In this document: positions 1 to 7,403 of the stretch, in pieces
Layout of the letters: the number at the start of each line of letters is the position of its first letter
How positions within the stretch are numbered: position 1 is the stretch's first letter
Assembly: GCA_023430545.1 (NCBI GenBank)
Contig: JAEZAF010000276.1
Coordinates: 1-11,232 of the forward strand
Origin: Chloroflexota bacterium
Lineage (GTDB): Bacteria; Chloroflexota; Anaerolineae; Aggregatilineales; Phototrophicaceae
Length of the DNA stretch: 11,232 nt
Reading direction: 5' to 3'
Translations under genes and position numbers: made by a program
Notes under the pieces: generated by a model
The model's input: only the letters and a program-made list of their open reading frames with translations
What the model was told of the DNA's origin: nothing
Databases searched by the model: none

Positions 1-611
1 GATGCCCACTGTGCCGGACTGTAGCGCAGCAGATCGAAATTCGCGCACTGTGTCGGCAGCAGGATGCGGTACAGGCTGTCTGAAGCATCCGGCCAGCGTT
101 CGAGTAAGCCTGTCGTCAGGCCGTAGACCATCGGCATCCCCGGCGGGCTGGTGGCGGCATTCGAGGTGCGCTCCCCAAGATGGCTCATGACCGAAAGCCA
201 GTCCTGCCACTGATTGGACTGCCAGTCAATGTTTGCTCCGATCCACCATTCCGATGATGCCGGGATCGACACCGTCCGGCTGAAGAGCATATAGAAGATG
301 TCACCTTCGCGCACGTAGGCCGCGCACAGCGAGAGGATCACCGTGCCGACGAACGCCCACAGCAGCACCGGCCATGCCCATGAGGATCGCCGGAGCAGCC
401 ACAGCCCGACAGCGACATACACGATCAGCGCCGCCGCCAGCACCCAGACACGGTTCAGCGGTGCGGGCAGATATTCCCAGCGCCAGCCGAATCCGCCGCG
501 CAGCCACGGTGTGAGATCGATGGCATAGGCCAGCGCAACCAGTACGGTGATCAGTGCGATGATCCGTAAAGGGCCGGAAAAATGTCGTGTTGTTTGGGCT
601 AAATTCCGCAA
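1..611 (-). CDS. Multi-spanning membrane protein, probable GT-C-like glycosyltransferase, N-terminal part
   Basis: Partial gene: about 203 codons are visible and the rest lies beyond base 1. Three hydrophobic segments are seen at about residues 16-33, 56-73 and 80-99. A Trp-rich loop (near residues 36-48, with WLRGGFGWRW) follows the first, and a long non-cytoplasmic-looking stretch with a PPGMP motif (residues 156-160) follows the third. This layout, with a PPG-x-P motif in the loop, recalls large Chloroflexota GT-C/PMT-like membrane enzymes that use polyprenyl-linked sugars; that identification is inference. The frame has a TGA at 653-651 and no ATG or GTG near the N-terminus. The best start is TTG at 611-609, with AAGG 12 bases upstream or the weaker AAAGAG 5 bases upstream. 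It is divergent from the thioesterase gene. It could instead be an unrelated membrane protein. Confidence 0.6.
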   Translation of the reverse strand, partial: MRNLAQTTRHFSGPLRIIALITVLVALAYAIDLTPWLRGGFGWRWEYLPAPLNRVWVLAAALIVYVAVGLWLLRRSSWAWPVLLWAFVGTVILSLCAAYVREGDIFYMLFSRTVSIPASSEWWIGANIDWQSNQWQDWLSVMSHLGERTSNAATSPPGMPMVYGLTTGLLERWPDASDSLYRILLPTQCANFDLLRYSPAQWA

Positions 612-644
612 GGGTACTCTTTGCCTTATGTACAGCGCCGTGAG

Positions 645-653
645 ATTGTATCA
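645..653 (-). promoter_or_regulatory. Possible extended -10 promoter for the leftward membrane protein gene
   Basis: Read on the minus strand this is TGATACAAT, which fits the extended -10 pattern TGnTATAAT with one mismatch. Transcription would start near 638, leaving a leader of about 27 bases before the TTG start at 611. No convincing -35 box lies upstream, which is common for extended -10 promoters. Confidence 0.35.
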
Positions 654-694
654 TTGGTTGACACATTCAGGAGAGGGAAGGATACGTCAGTCCA

Positions 695-1189
695 ATGGAA
701 CAACAGAAGCAGCAGGCGCAACAGCAGATCGCGCTTCAGGACCTGTGCGCACCGGATGGCGTGTGTTTCGGCTGCGGATCCGCCAACCCGGACGGCCTGC
801 AGATCAAAAGTTACTGGTCGGATGATGGCAGCTTCGTCTGGATGCGCTTTAAGACGCCAGCGAAGTTCAGCGGCTGGACCGGTCTGGTCTACGGCGGGCT
901 GATCGCCTGCCTGGTGGACTGTCACTCCAACTGGACGACGATGGCGACCCTGTACCGTGCTGCTGGTCAGCAACCGGGGACGCTGCCACGCATCGTCTGC
1001 GCGACCGGCACGCTCGGCGTCAGGTATCTGAAGCCGACGCCGCTGGATGCTGAACTTTATCTCAAGGCATGGGTGGAAGGCGAACCGGGCCGCAAAAACC
1101 GTGTGCTGTGCGAAGTCTATGCCGACGGGGTGCTGACCGCGACCGGCGACTCGATCTTCATTCAGGTCGATCCGGCACAGTTCCACTGA
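695..1189 (+). CDS. PaaI-like hot-dog-fold thioesterase family protein
   Basis: 164 residues, a typical single hot-dog-domain length. The N-terminal part has C24-F-G-C27-G followed by NPDGLQIK, the CxxCG...NP.GL signature of many PaaI-type thioesterases. The central-helix region has V-Y-G67-G68 and D75, matching the HGG...D arrangement in which an acidic residue aids hydrolysis of acyl-CoA or another acyl thioester; the usual His before GG is Tyr here. The protein is likely cytoplasmic and multimeric; its substrate cannot be told. The start is well constrained: an in-frame TGA at 659-661 precedes it, with no other start codon before ATG 695. AAGGA (678-682) lies 12 bases upstream, a long spacing. 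The first 13 residues are an unusual Gln-rich leader (EQQKQQAQ) before the fold begins. It stands alone, divergent from the membrane protein gene. Confidence 0.85.
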   Translation: MEQQKQQAQQQIALQDLCAPDGVCFGCGSANPDGLQIKSYWSDDGSFVWMRFKTPAKFSGWTGLVYGGLIACLVDCHSNWTTMATLYRAAGQQPGTLPRIVCATGTLGVRYLKPTPLDAELYLKAWVEGEPGRKNRVLCEVYADGVLTATGDSIFIQVDPAQFH

Positions 1190-1275
1190 TCGGTCGTCCT
1201 ATCACTGACGGAACCGGCACTTGTCCTGTACTGTCAGATACAGTTACACTCGATACGCGTTTAGCCGCACGCTGC

Positions 1276-1299
1276 GGACGCGCCGTTGCGCGTCCCTAC
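1276..1299 (-). repeat. REP-like hairpin with GTAG foot, copy A
   Basis: A perfect 8-bp stem, GGACGCGC (1276-1283) with GCGCGTCC (1288-1295), closes a CGTT loop. Immediately 3' on the plus strand is CTAC, so the minus strand reads GTAG followed directly by the hairpin. This is the structure of bacterial REP sequences mobilised by TnpA_REP/RAYT proteins. Three related copies lie elsewhere in the window. There is no T-tract, so it is not an obvious terminator. Confidence 0.75.
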
Positions 1300-1327
1300 A
1301 GATTGCACATGCATGATCAATGTAAAG

Positions 1328-1343
1328 ACAGGACTTGTCCTGT
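1328..1343. promoter_or_regulatory. Dyad ACAGGAC-TT-GTCCTGT, possible operator
   Basis: A perfect 7-bp inverted repeat separated by two bases lies 46 bases before the first gene of the block and directly abuts a -35-like TTGCCT at 1344. The two-base centre makes it a poor RNA hairpin but a plausible binding site for a dimeric regulator. Its right half, extended to ACTTGTCCTGT, is repeated at 1219-1229. The regulator is unknown. Confidence 0.35.
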
Positions 1344-1389
1344 TTGCCTGCAATAATTTTACAGATGCGATAAAGGATTGTAACGCGGA

Positions 1390-2922
1390 ATGCGAATTCC
1401 CCTCTGGATACTGCTGCTCGGCGCGGCGCTGGCAGCGGCAGCGGTGATTGCTGCCGGTACGCTGCTGATCGACCCGAATACGCCGCTGATTGCCGAAGCC
1501 GGTTTTGAGTTTGAGACCTTTACGCCTAATGCGGATGGCCAGGAAGATATTGTCCCTTTCAGCTACACGCTGTCGCGTCCGGCGACGGTCACACTGAGCT
1601 TTGAAGCCGCGGATGGTGCGGTCTATTATTTTCGGGAAGACCGTCCCCGCAATGATGGCGAGCATCGCGTGCTGTTCAGCGGTGTGGTGGATGGTTATAT
1701 GCTGGACGGCGAGTCGTTTGAAAGCACGATCGAGCGCCGCCTGATCCCGAATGGGGACTATACCTGGACGCTGACCGCGAACGGAACCGAGCGCGACGAG
1801 CAGGCCACCGCTAGCGGGACGCTCAGCGTGCGCGAAGGCGATGCCGAACTTCCGCTGATCACATCGTTTACACTGGCACCCTCAGTCTTTACGCCAAATC
1901 AGGATGGGATTACCGACCGCGTCGGCATCAGCGCGGTGGTACAGAAGGCGGATGTCGATGTGACGGCCTATCTGCTGGACGATGATGGTACGCGCTACGT
2001 TATCGCCCGTCGGGTGTTGCAAACCTCACCGGATATTCAGGGTGAACGTTACGAATTTGATTACGAAGGCGGGGTAGACATCAACGCCGACCCTCCGCCG
2101 AACGGAACCTATACCGTCGTCGTACAGGCGCAGGATGCCGTCGGCCAGCGGACAAGCCGCACCACGACGCTGACACTGGAAAAAGGCGGCAAGCCGATTG
2201 CCGGGGTTGTCGGGCAGGCCCCCGGCTATGATGTGCGCTTTGCTGTGCGCCCTTATGACGAGCGTTTCTACTCTGACGCGGATGGCCTCGGCGAGATGAT
2301 CACACCGCCGACGCCGGATGAAGACCTGAACTTCAATACGGTTGTCGTCCCGCTAGGGGATCTGCTGGTCTTCCGGCTAGTGGTAGAGAACTACGGCGCA
2401 AGCCCGATTCGTACGTCCGGGCCGCCGCCGGGGACGGTGTACAATCAGACGCAGCTCTGGTCTTCTTTTGGCGAGCAGGGGCGTCAGCAGTCTGGTGTGT
2501 GGCGGGTGGGCCTTCAGTGCGAGACTTCAGCGGATTCGTATCCGTGGCGCTGGGCGCTGGGGGATGAAACCACGCTGGAATCCGAGTACGACGAAAAGAC
2601 TGGAAATACGTATTTATATCTGCCGCCTGATGAACGGGTCGAGGTGTGGGGCGCAGTCCGTATGACGGAGTTCGTCCGCACGACGAATCCGCAGAACTGC
2701 TATGCCGGTCTGATCCATGAAGGGGTGGCAGTCGTCAATCAGGTGGTGGGGGCGCGTGCCATCCAGCTTGAGAGTACGGAAGCACGCGGTGAGTTCAACA
2801 CCGATGCGACGGCAGAAGTGACTGATGAAACGACGACAGACGCGCCCACTGAGGATGCCGAAGAATCAGACGGCGCAGAATTAACGCCAACATCCGAGAT
2901 TTCGGCTACACTAACACCATAG
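1390..2922 (+). CDS. Exported protein with two FlgD-type Ig-like repeats and an acidic Thr-rich C-terminal tail
   Basis: 510 residues. A hydrophobic N-terminus (residues 5-27) with one Arg in front acts as a signal peptide or a membrane anchor; no clear cleavage site or lipobox is seen. Two Ig-like repeats follow, at about 43-147 and 159-264. Each opens with FTPN-x-DG (FTPNADGQED at 44-53, FTPNQDGITD at 167-176), the signature of FlgD/gliding-motility-type Ig domains of surface proteins; the Asp-rich loop may bind calcium. A further beta-rich region (about 311-458) has two cysteines, C377 and C437, that could pair. Residues 461-510 form a Thr/Glu/Asp-rich tail. ATG 1390 has AAAGGA (1372-1377) 12 bases upstream. 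It is the first gene of the envelope/glycosyltransferase block, 48 bases before the lipoprotein gene. Export and Ig repeats are clear; the cellular role is unknown. Confidence 0.8.
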   Translation: MRIPLWILLLGAALAAAAVIAAGTLLIDPNTPLIAEAGFEFETFTPNADGQEDIVPFSYTLSRPATVTLSFEAADGAVYYFREDRPRNDGEHRVLFSGVVDGYMLDGESFESTIERRLIPNGDYTWTLTANGTERDEQATASGTLSVREGDAELPLITSFTLAPSVFTPNQDGITDRVGISAVVQKADVDVTAYLLDDDGTRYVIARRVLQTSPDIQGERYEFDYEGGVDINADPPPNGTYTVVVQAQDAVGQRTSRTTTLTLEKGGKPIAGVVGQAPGYDVRFAVRPYDERFYSDADGLGEMITPPTPDEDLNFNTVVVPLGDLLVFRLVVENYGASPIRTSGPPPGTVYNQTQLWSSFGEQGRQQSGVWRVGLQCETSADSYPWRWALGDETTLESEYDEKTGNTYLYLPPDERVEVWGAVRMTEFVRTTNPQNCYAGLIHEGVAVVNQVVGARAIQLESTEARGEFNTDATAEVTDETTTDAPTEDAEESDGAELTPTSEISATLTP

Positions 2923-2970
2923 TCTGTAGCGATCCGCGAATGCCTGACGAACATCCAGCAGCGAGGAAAA

Positions 2971-4095
2971 ATGGCACAACCAATCCACAACGAGCAGCAG
3001 AAGCAGCATGCGCAGCGAGAGCAGCATCTCACCCTCAGACGCATGGGATCATTTCAGCGGCTGAGTCCGCAGATGATTCTGATCCTGCTGCTGCTGCTTT
3101 CGGCCTGCGGGGGCGCACAGGATGACCCGAATGCGGTGGTCGAGCCGACGGCCACGCCGCAGCCCCCGGTGCTGACGCTGATTTTCCCGGCAGATGAGGC
3201 AGGCGAGACCGATACCGCCGCCATCGCGGGTGAAATCCGTCGGCGCAGCGGTCTGACCGTGGATGTTCGCCTGGTGGAGACCAGTGCCGCGCTGGATGCG
3301 GCCTGCACGCCGTCTGAGGAGGGTATCCCGGCGGCGGTGTGGCTGGAAGGAATCCCCTATGCGGCGGCGGTAGCACGTGCCTGCGGCCTGCCGGTGATGC
3401 AGGTTGGGCGTGTCCCTGTGGATGCTGACCTGAGCGAGCCCGATGCGACTGAAGAACCAGACGGTGAAGCTACTGAAGAGGCTTCAGTCGAAATCATCGC
3501 GACAGAATCCACCGACATCACCGCGACCGATGAACCCTCGCGCCAGATCCCGGCCAATGTGTTTACCGGTCTGCCGGGTGTGATTGTCGTCAACAGCGAT
3601 GAGAGCGCCGCTGAGCTGAGTGCGATCACTGAGGGGACATTCTGCCGTCCCAGTGTCAGTGATCTGTATGGCTGGCTGCTGCCCATGCTGATGTTTCAGG
3701 CTGAGGGCGTGGATCTGAATGCGTCGGGGATCACGATTGTCGATCTGGATGCACCTGATACCGAAACTGTGATCGAGGCCGTCGCATCGGGTGAATGTGC
3801 GCTGGCTGGCCTGCCTGAGAACGCTGTGGCCGAACTGCCGGAAAATGTCGCGATCCTGCGCACCTCACCGGCGGTGCCGTTCAGCGTGCTGATGATGCCA
3901 ACTGAAATTGATGCCTCCACCCGTGACGCGGTGATTGACGCACTGCTGGCGATGGCCGATGACAGTGAAACCAGCGGACTGCTGAGTCCCTCGTTACAGC
4001 AGGCGGTTCTGGTGGAAGCCTCCGAAGCCGATTTTGCGGAATTCAATACCTTTATCGCCAGCACTGGCCTGAATCTCGCGGGCTTCGATCAGTAA
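2971..4095 (+). CDS. Lipoprotein resembling a PhnD-type (type 2) periplasmic binding protein, with an acidic Thr-rich insertion
   Basis: 374 residues. A hydrophobic core at 35-45 ends in LSAC with Cys46, a lipobox, followed by a short Pro/Thr linker (52-66). The rest resembles orphan PhnD-like substrate-binding proteins: VLTLIFPAD near 67-75, a helix with GEIRRRSG (87-94), FCRPSVSDLYGWLLP (224-238) where the family has its ligand-loop helix, and a late EAVASGEC (269-276). About 40 residues (152-192), rich in Asp/Glu/Thr, interrupt the domain at an apparent lobe junction. Four other cysteines (112, 138, 225, 276) could form disulfides. ATG 2971 has GAGGA (2963-2967) 3-4 bases upstream. It adds an unusual hydrophilic Gln/His-rich leader before the signal peptide. 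Met25 (3043) would give a more standard 22-residue signal peptide but lacks a ribosome binding site. No ABC permease or ATPase is nearby, so a sensing or non-transport role is possible. Confidence 0.75.
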   Translation: MAQPIHNEQQKQHAQREQHLTLRRMGSFQRLSPQMILILLLLLSACGGAQDDPNAVVEPTATPQPPVLTLIFPADEAGETDTAAIAGEIRRRSGLTVDVRLVETSAALDAACTPSEEGIPAAVWLEGIPYAAAVARACGLPVMQVGRVPVDADLSEPDATEEPDGEATEEASVEIIATESTDITATDEPSRQIPANVFTGLPGVIVVNSDESAAELSAITEGTFCRPSVSDLYGWLLPMLMFQAEGVDLNASGITIVDLDAPDTETVIEAVASGECALAGLPENAVAELPENVAILRTSPAVPFSVLMMPTEIDASTRDAVIDALLAMADDSETSGLLSPSLQQAVLVEASEADFAEFNTFIASTGLNLAGFDQ

Positions 4096-4140
4096 AGCGT
4101 TGTTCACGCTACCCACCCCTCATTGAGGCACGAAGAAGTC

Positions 4141-5130
4141 ATGAGTCAGATGTCCAGTTCGCCATTATCCGCGCCGCCCGACCTGGCAGTCGTGCTTGTC
4201 ACGTGGAACGTGCGCGATCTGGTCGCGGATGCCCTGCGCACGCTGTATGAGGATCTCGATCAGAGTGGGTTGAAGGCCGTGGTCTATGTGGTGGACAGTG
4301 CTTCATCCGATGGCACTGCCGATGCCGTTCGTGCGCAGTTCCCTCAGGCGGTGGTGATCGCCAGCACAGAAAACCTCGGCTTCAGTAAGGGCAATAACCT
4401 CGCCCTGCGTACCGCTGGCTTTGGGTCTGTCACCACGCCACGCGCTGCCTATCTGCTCAATCCCGATACACTGACGCATACGGGTTCGGTTCGCGCCATG
4501 TTCGAGGCGCTGATGGGTGATCCGGCGGTTGGCATGGTTGGCGCGAAGCTGAGTTATGAAGACGGCAGCTTTCAACACAGCGCGTTCGCGTTTCCGGGAC
4601 TGCGCCAGCTTTGGGCAGAGCTGATGCCGCTGCCGGGTCGTCTGATCGAAGGGCGATTCAATGGACGGTATCCGCGCTGGCTGTATGAACAGAACAAACC
4701 CTTCAGCGTCGATTTTGTGCTGGGCGCGACCATGATGGTCAAGGCGGAGGTGATCGAGAAGGTCGGCATGCTGGACGAACAGTTCTTCATGTACTGCGAA
4801 GAAATTGACTGGGCATGGCGGATGCAGAAGGCGGGCTGGCTGACGCAGTGCGTCCCGACCGCGCATGTCACGCATCTGGCGGGGCAGAGTTCAGATCAGA
4901 TCCGCCCGCAGAGCCTGCTCCGTTTGTGGTCCAGCCGTTTACTGCTGTCACGGAAGCACTACCCACGCTGGAAGCGCTTTCTGGCACGGCGTCTGATCGC
5001 CTTTGGGATGCGGCGGCGTGCCCGTCGTGAAACCAACGCGGAGCTTCGTCAGGTGTATCAGCAGATCCGCGAGATGGCGCTGCTGAAAACCCCGCTGACA
5101 TCTTCCGTTAACTCACCTTCAGAGCGCTGA
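4141..5130 (+). CDS. Glycosyltransferase family 2, rhamnosyltransferase (WbbL)-like
   Basis: 329 residues, a GT-A-fold enzyme likely acting at the cytoplasmic face to add a sugar from a nucleotide donor to a growing glycan. GT2 landmarks in order: VLVTWN (18-23), VDSASSDGT (51-59), ENLGFSKGNN (77-86), LNPD (106-109) in the place of the DxD metal site, and YCEEIDWAWR (218-227), the acidic ED..WR motif with the probable catalytic base. The NPD site and the EEIDWAWR block are typical of the WbbL/rhamnosyltransferase-like branch; the sugar itself cannot be read from sequence. The C-terminus is very basic (about 270-297), fitting membrane association. I chose ATG 4141 because GAGG (4125-4128) lies 12 bases before it. 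An in-frame TTG at 4123 has no ribosome binding site. The stop overlaps the next start by one base. Confidence 0.88.
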   Translation: MSQMSSSPLSAPPDLAVVLVTWNVRDLVADALRTLYEDLDQSGLKAVVYVVDSASSDGTADAVRAQFPQAVVIASTENLGFSKGNNLALRTAGFGSVTTPRAAYLLNPDTLTHTGSVRAMFEALMGDPAVGMVGAKLSYEDGSFQHSAFAFPGLRQLWAELMPLPGRLIEGRFNGRYPRWLYEQNKPFSVDFVLGATMMVKAEVIEKVGMLDEQFFMYCEEIDWAWRMQKAGWLTQCVPTAHVTHLAGQSSDQIRPQSLLRLWSSRLLLSRKHYPRWKRFLARRLIAFGMRRRARRETNAELRQVYQQIREMALLKTPLTSSVNSPSER

Positions 5131-5906
5131 TGCGCCTGTCCGGAATTGTCCTCACCCGAAACGAGTCGGCGCATATCACGGCCTGTCTTGAGAGCCTGCG
5201 CTTCTGCGATGATCTGCTGGTGTTTGATTCGTTCAGCGATGATGAAACCGTCGCGCTGGCCGAGGCCGCTGGTGCGCGGGTGATTCAGCGGGTGTTTGAT
5301 AACTACACCTTACAGCGTAATGCCGCACTGGATGCCGTGCGTGATCAGGCGGACTGGGTGCTGTTTGTCGATGCTGATGAACGGATCACACCGGAGTCCG
5401 CGCAGGAAATCCGCAGTGTGCTGGATCGCACCGGATATGCGGGGTGGCGCATCCCCCGGCAGAATTATATCTTCGGCAAACTGACGACCGGTGCAGGCTG
5501 GTCCCCGGATTATCAGACACGGCTGCTTCGCATCGGGCAGGCGCGTTATGATCCGTCACGGCTGGTGCATGAGACCGTCCTGCTGGATGGCGAACTCGGT
5601 ACGCTGGAAAAGCCGCTGGTGCATTACAATTATCGTGACCTCGCGCAGTTCGTGCGTAAGCAGCGCCAGTATACGGCCTACGAAGCACAGGCTATGTTCG
5701 ACAGCGGCGTGCGTCCGAAACCATGGAATTATCTCCTTCAGCCGGTGCGACACTTCCGCTGGCGATTCCTGACGCTCAAAGGCTATCAGGATGGGCTGCA
5801 CGGTCTACGGCTCAGCGTGCTGATGGCGTGGTATGAATTCAGAAAGTACCTTATCCTGCGCCGTCTGTGGCGGCGTACATCCAGTGAGGCCAGTTCGTCA
5901 AGATGA
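5130..5906 (+). CDS. Glycosyltransferase family 2, WaaE/KdtX-like
   Basis: 258 residues, close to the usual length of the WaaE/KdtX-like branch of GT2, whose known members add a hexose to lipopolysaccharide core or similar glycans. Visible motifs are GIVLTRNE (5-12), FDSFSDDET (32-40), NYTLQRNAALD (58-68), FVDADE (79-84) with the DxD metal-binding motif D81-A-D83, VHETV (146-150) and a KQRQYTAYEA helix (177-186). The C-terminal KGYQDGLHGLRL segment and amphipathic helix (217-247) are typical of this branch and may bind the membrane. The start ATG shares its A with the TGA of the upstream gene, so translation is probably coupled. Its own stop overlaps the next ATG. Acceptor and sugar are unknown; since Chloroflexota generally lack lipopolysaccharide, a cell-wall or surface glycan is more likely than LPS. 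Confidence 0.88.
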   Translation: MRLSGIVLTRNESAHITACLESLRFCDDLLVFDSFSDDETVALAEAAGARVIQRVFDNYTLQRNAALDAVRDQADWVLFVDADERITPESAQEIRSVLDRTGYAGWRIPRQNYIFGKLTTGAGWSPDYQTRLLRIGQARYDPSRLVHETVLLDGELGTLEKPLVHYNYRDLAQFVRKQRQYTAYEAQAMFDSGVRPKPWNYLLQPVRHFRWRFLTLKGYQDGLHGLRLSVLMAWYEFRKYLILRRLWRRTSSEASSSR

Positions 5907-7171
5907 GCGAGCAGTTGTCCGGTCAGCCTTTCAGCCAGTCTTCCAGTCCAGCCATTACCTCACCGAAACATCGGCGAGGTATTTTTTATAATGTCCCCGC
6001 CAGCGGACACATTAACCCCTCACTGCCGGTTGTGGCGGAGCTTGTCCGGCGCGGTCACCGTATCGTCTACTATGCGACCGAGGCTTCACGCGAGAAAGTC
6101 GAAGCGACGGGTGCGGAATTCCGGGCCTATCCGCTGCCGGTCACGGATCATTTCTTCGAAATCAACAACCTCGACGGCAGTAATCCACCGGCGTCAGCGG
6201 CGCTGCTGGCTGAAACCAGTGCCGAACTGCTTCCTGGGCTGATCGCCGAGGCGCGGGAATTACAACCTGACTTCATCCTGTACGACTCCATGACGCCGTG
6301 GGGCTGGATGATCGCCGAGGCGCTGGGTCTGCCGTCTGTTTCTTCGACGGCGCTGCTGATGCTCACACCTGCAATGATGTTTCGTCCACGGGCGCTGCCA
6401 TCTCTGATGCGTGTGACACTGAAGGGCCTGCCGAAGATCCGCACTTATGGCCGCGTGATGCGGCAGATCGGGAAGCAGTACGGCTTCAAGCCACTGCGCT
6501 TTGTCGAAGTCTTCAACGCGCCTGCCCATCTGACCCTCAACTACACCTCTCAGGTCTTTCAGCCGGGGGCGAAAGGTCTGGATGAACGCATCCGGTTTGT
6601 GGGGCCGAGCATCGGAGCCCGGAACGACTCCAATGGCTTCCCGTTCGAGAAGCTGGATACCTCAAAGCCGCTGATTTATATCTCACTTGGGACGGTGATT
6701 AACGCCAACCGTGCGTTCTTCCGCGCCTGCATTGATGCCTTTCAGGATGCGCCGTATCAGGTGGTGATGTCGCTTGGCGAACGGGTGCGCCTGCCCGACC
6801 TTGGACGTATTCCGGTTAACTTTATCGTCCTGCCGTCGGTCCCGCAGCTTCAGATCCTGGAACGGGCGGCGCTGTTTATCACGCATGGCGGGATGAACAG
6901 TGTTCAGGAAGGGCTGTATTACAACGTGCCTCTGCTGATGGTCCCGCAGCAGGACGAGCAGACCTTTGTTGCCCGCCGCGTCGAGGAACTGGGGGCAGGG
7001 CTGATGCTGGCAAAGGATCAGGTAACAGCCGCGCGTCTGGTGGCGCTGACCGAGCAGCTTCTGCGTGAACGCTCCTTTAAGACACAAGCCGAGATGGTGG
7101 GCGCGTCACTGCGTCAGGCCGGGGGATACCGCCGCGCCGTCGATGAGATCGAGCGCTTTCTCGACCGGTAA
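5903..7171 (+). CDS. MGT-type GT1 UDP-glycosyltransferase
   Basis: 422 residues, the usual length for MGT-type (YjiC/OleD-like) GT-B enzymes that transfer sugar from a nucleotide donor to a hydrophobic acceptor such as a lipid, carotenoid or macrolide. The N-terminal lobe has SGHINPSLPVVAEL (34-47) after a first beta strand; H36 lies where the catalytic base of GT1 enzymes sits. The C-terminal lobe has the donor-site motif THGGMNSVQEG (327-337) and PQQDEQ (348-353), where the final acidic-Gln pair contacts the donor sugar. A 25-residue Ser-rich N-terminal extension precedes the fold. ATG 5903 overlaps the TGA of the upstream gene in ATGA, so the two are translationally coupled. The gene is last in the block: no close gene follows on the strand. 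Unlike its GT2 neighbours it probably finishes a small or lipid acceptor; the substrate is not identifiable. Confidence 0.88.
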   Translation: MSEQLSGQPFSQSSSPAITSPKHRRGIFYNVPASGHINPSLPVVAELVRRGHRIVYYATEASREKVEATGAEFRAYPLPVTDHFFEINNLDGSNPPASAALLAETSAELLPGLIAEARELQPDFILYDSMTPWGWMIAEALGLPSVSSTALLMLTPAMMFRPRALPSLMRVTLKGLPKIRTYGRVMRQIGKQYGFKPLRFVEVFNAPAHLTLNYTSQVFQPGAKGLDERIRFVGPSIGARNDSNGFPFEKLDTSKPLIYISLGTVINANRAFFRACIDAFQDAPYQVVMSLGERVRLPDLGRIPVNFIVLPSVPQLQILERAALFITHGGMNSVQEGLYYNVPLLMVPQQDEQTFVARRVEELGAGLMLAKDQVTAARLVALTEQLLRERSFKTQAEMVGASLRQAGGYRRAVDEIERFLDR

Positions 7172-7297
7172 AAGGTCTGAGGCATCGGAGGGGCAGCATA
7201 GCCAAGAATGTCAAGGTGCGTGAATATCATAGTGTGGTACAGATGTTCGAGTTGTGTGGTTAGGGTTTTCAAATGATTCGGGATGTTGGGGGATGGC

Positions 7298-7321
7298 GGA
7301 CGTGCCGTCGCACGTCCCTAC
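7298..7321 (-). repeat. REP-like hairpin with GTAG foot, copy B
   Basis: A perfect 8-bp stem, GGACGTGC (7298-7305) with GCACGTCC (7310-7317), closes a CGTC loop, with CTAC (7318-7321) next to it so that the minus strand reads GTAG-hairpin. Compared with copy A, the sixth stem pair changes from C-G to T-A on both sides, a compensatory change that preserves pairing. Confidence 0.75.
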
Positions 7322-7403
7322 AAGATCGGGCGATGATGGGTGAGGCTGCGGATGGGTGGCATTAACTACGATTTAAGTGCGAAATGCTGAGAAGTATAAA
7401 GAA

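Larger units (their letters stand above)
1190..1389. other. Intergenic region upstream of the five-gene block
   Basis: No gene is seen in these 200 bases. They contain a REP-like hairpin (1276-1299), a 7+2+7 dyad (1328-1343) and a direct repeat of ACTTGTCCTGT at 1219-1229 and 1333-1343. A weak promoter candidate follows the dyad: TTGCCT (1344-1349), 19 bases, GATAAA (1369-1374). No terminator with a T-tract is visible for the thioesterase gene. Confidence 0.6.

Noticed and set aside
658..686. TTGACA-N17-GATACG as a near-leaderless promoter for the thioesterase
   Set aside because: The -35 is perfect, but the -10 matches the consensus at only three of six positions and overlaps the AAGGA ribosome binding site.
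626..1186. A 186-codon minus-strand open frame and a 301-666 minus-strand frame
   Set aside because: The first is antisense to the thioesterase; the second is out of frame with the membrane protein whose hydrophobic segments define the true frame.
4123..4125. TTG as start of the first GT2 gene
   Set aside because: No ribosome binding site precedes it and six extra charged residues would be added; ATG 4141 has GAGG upstream.
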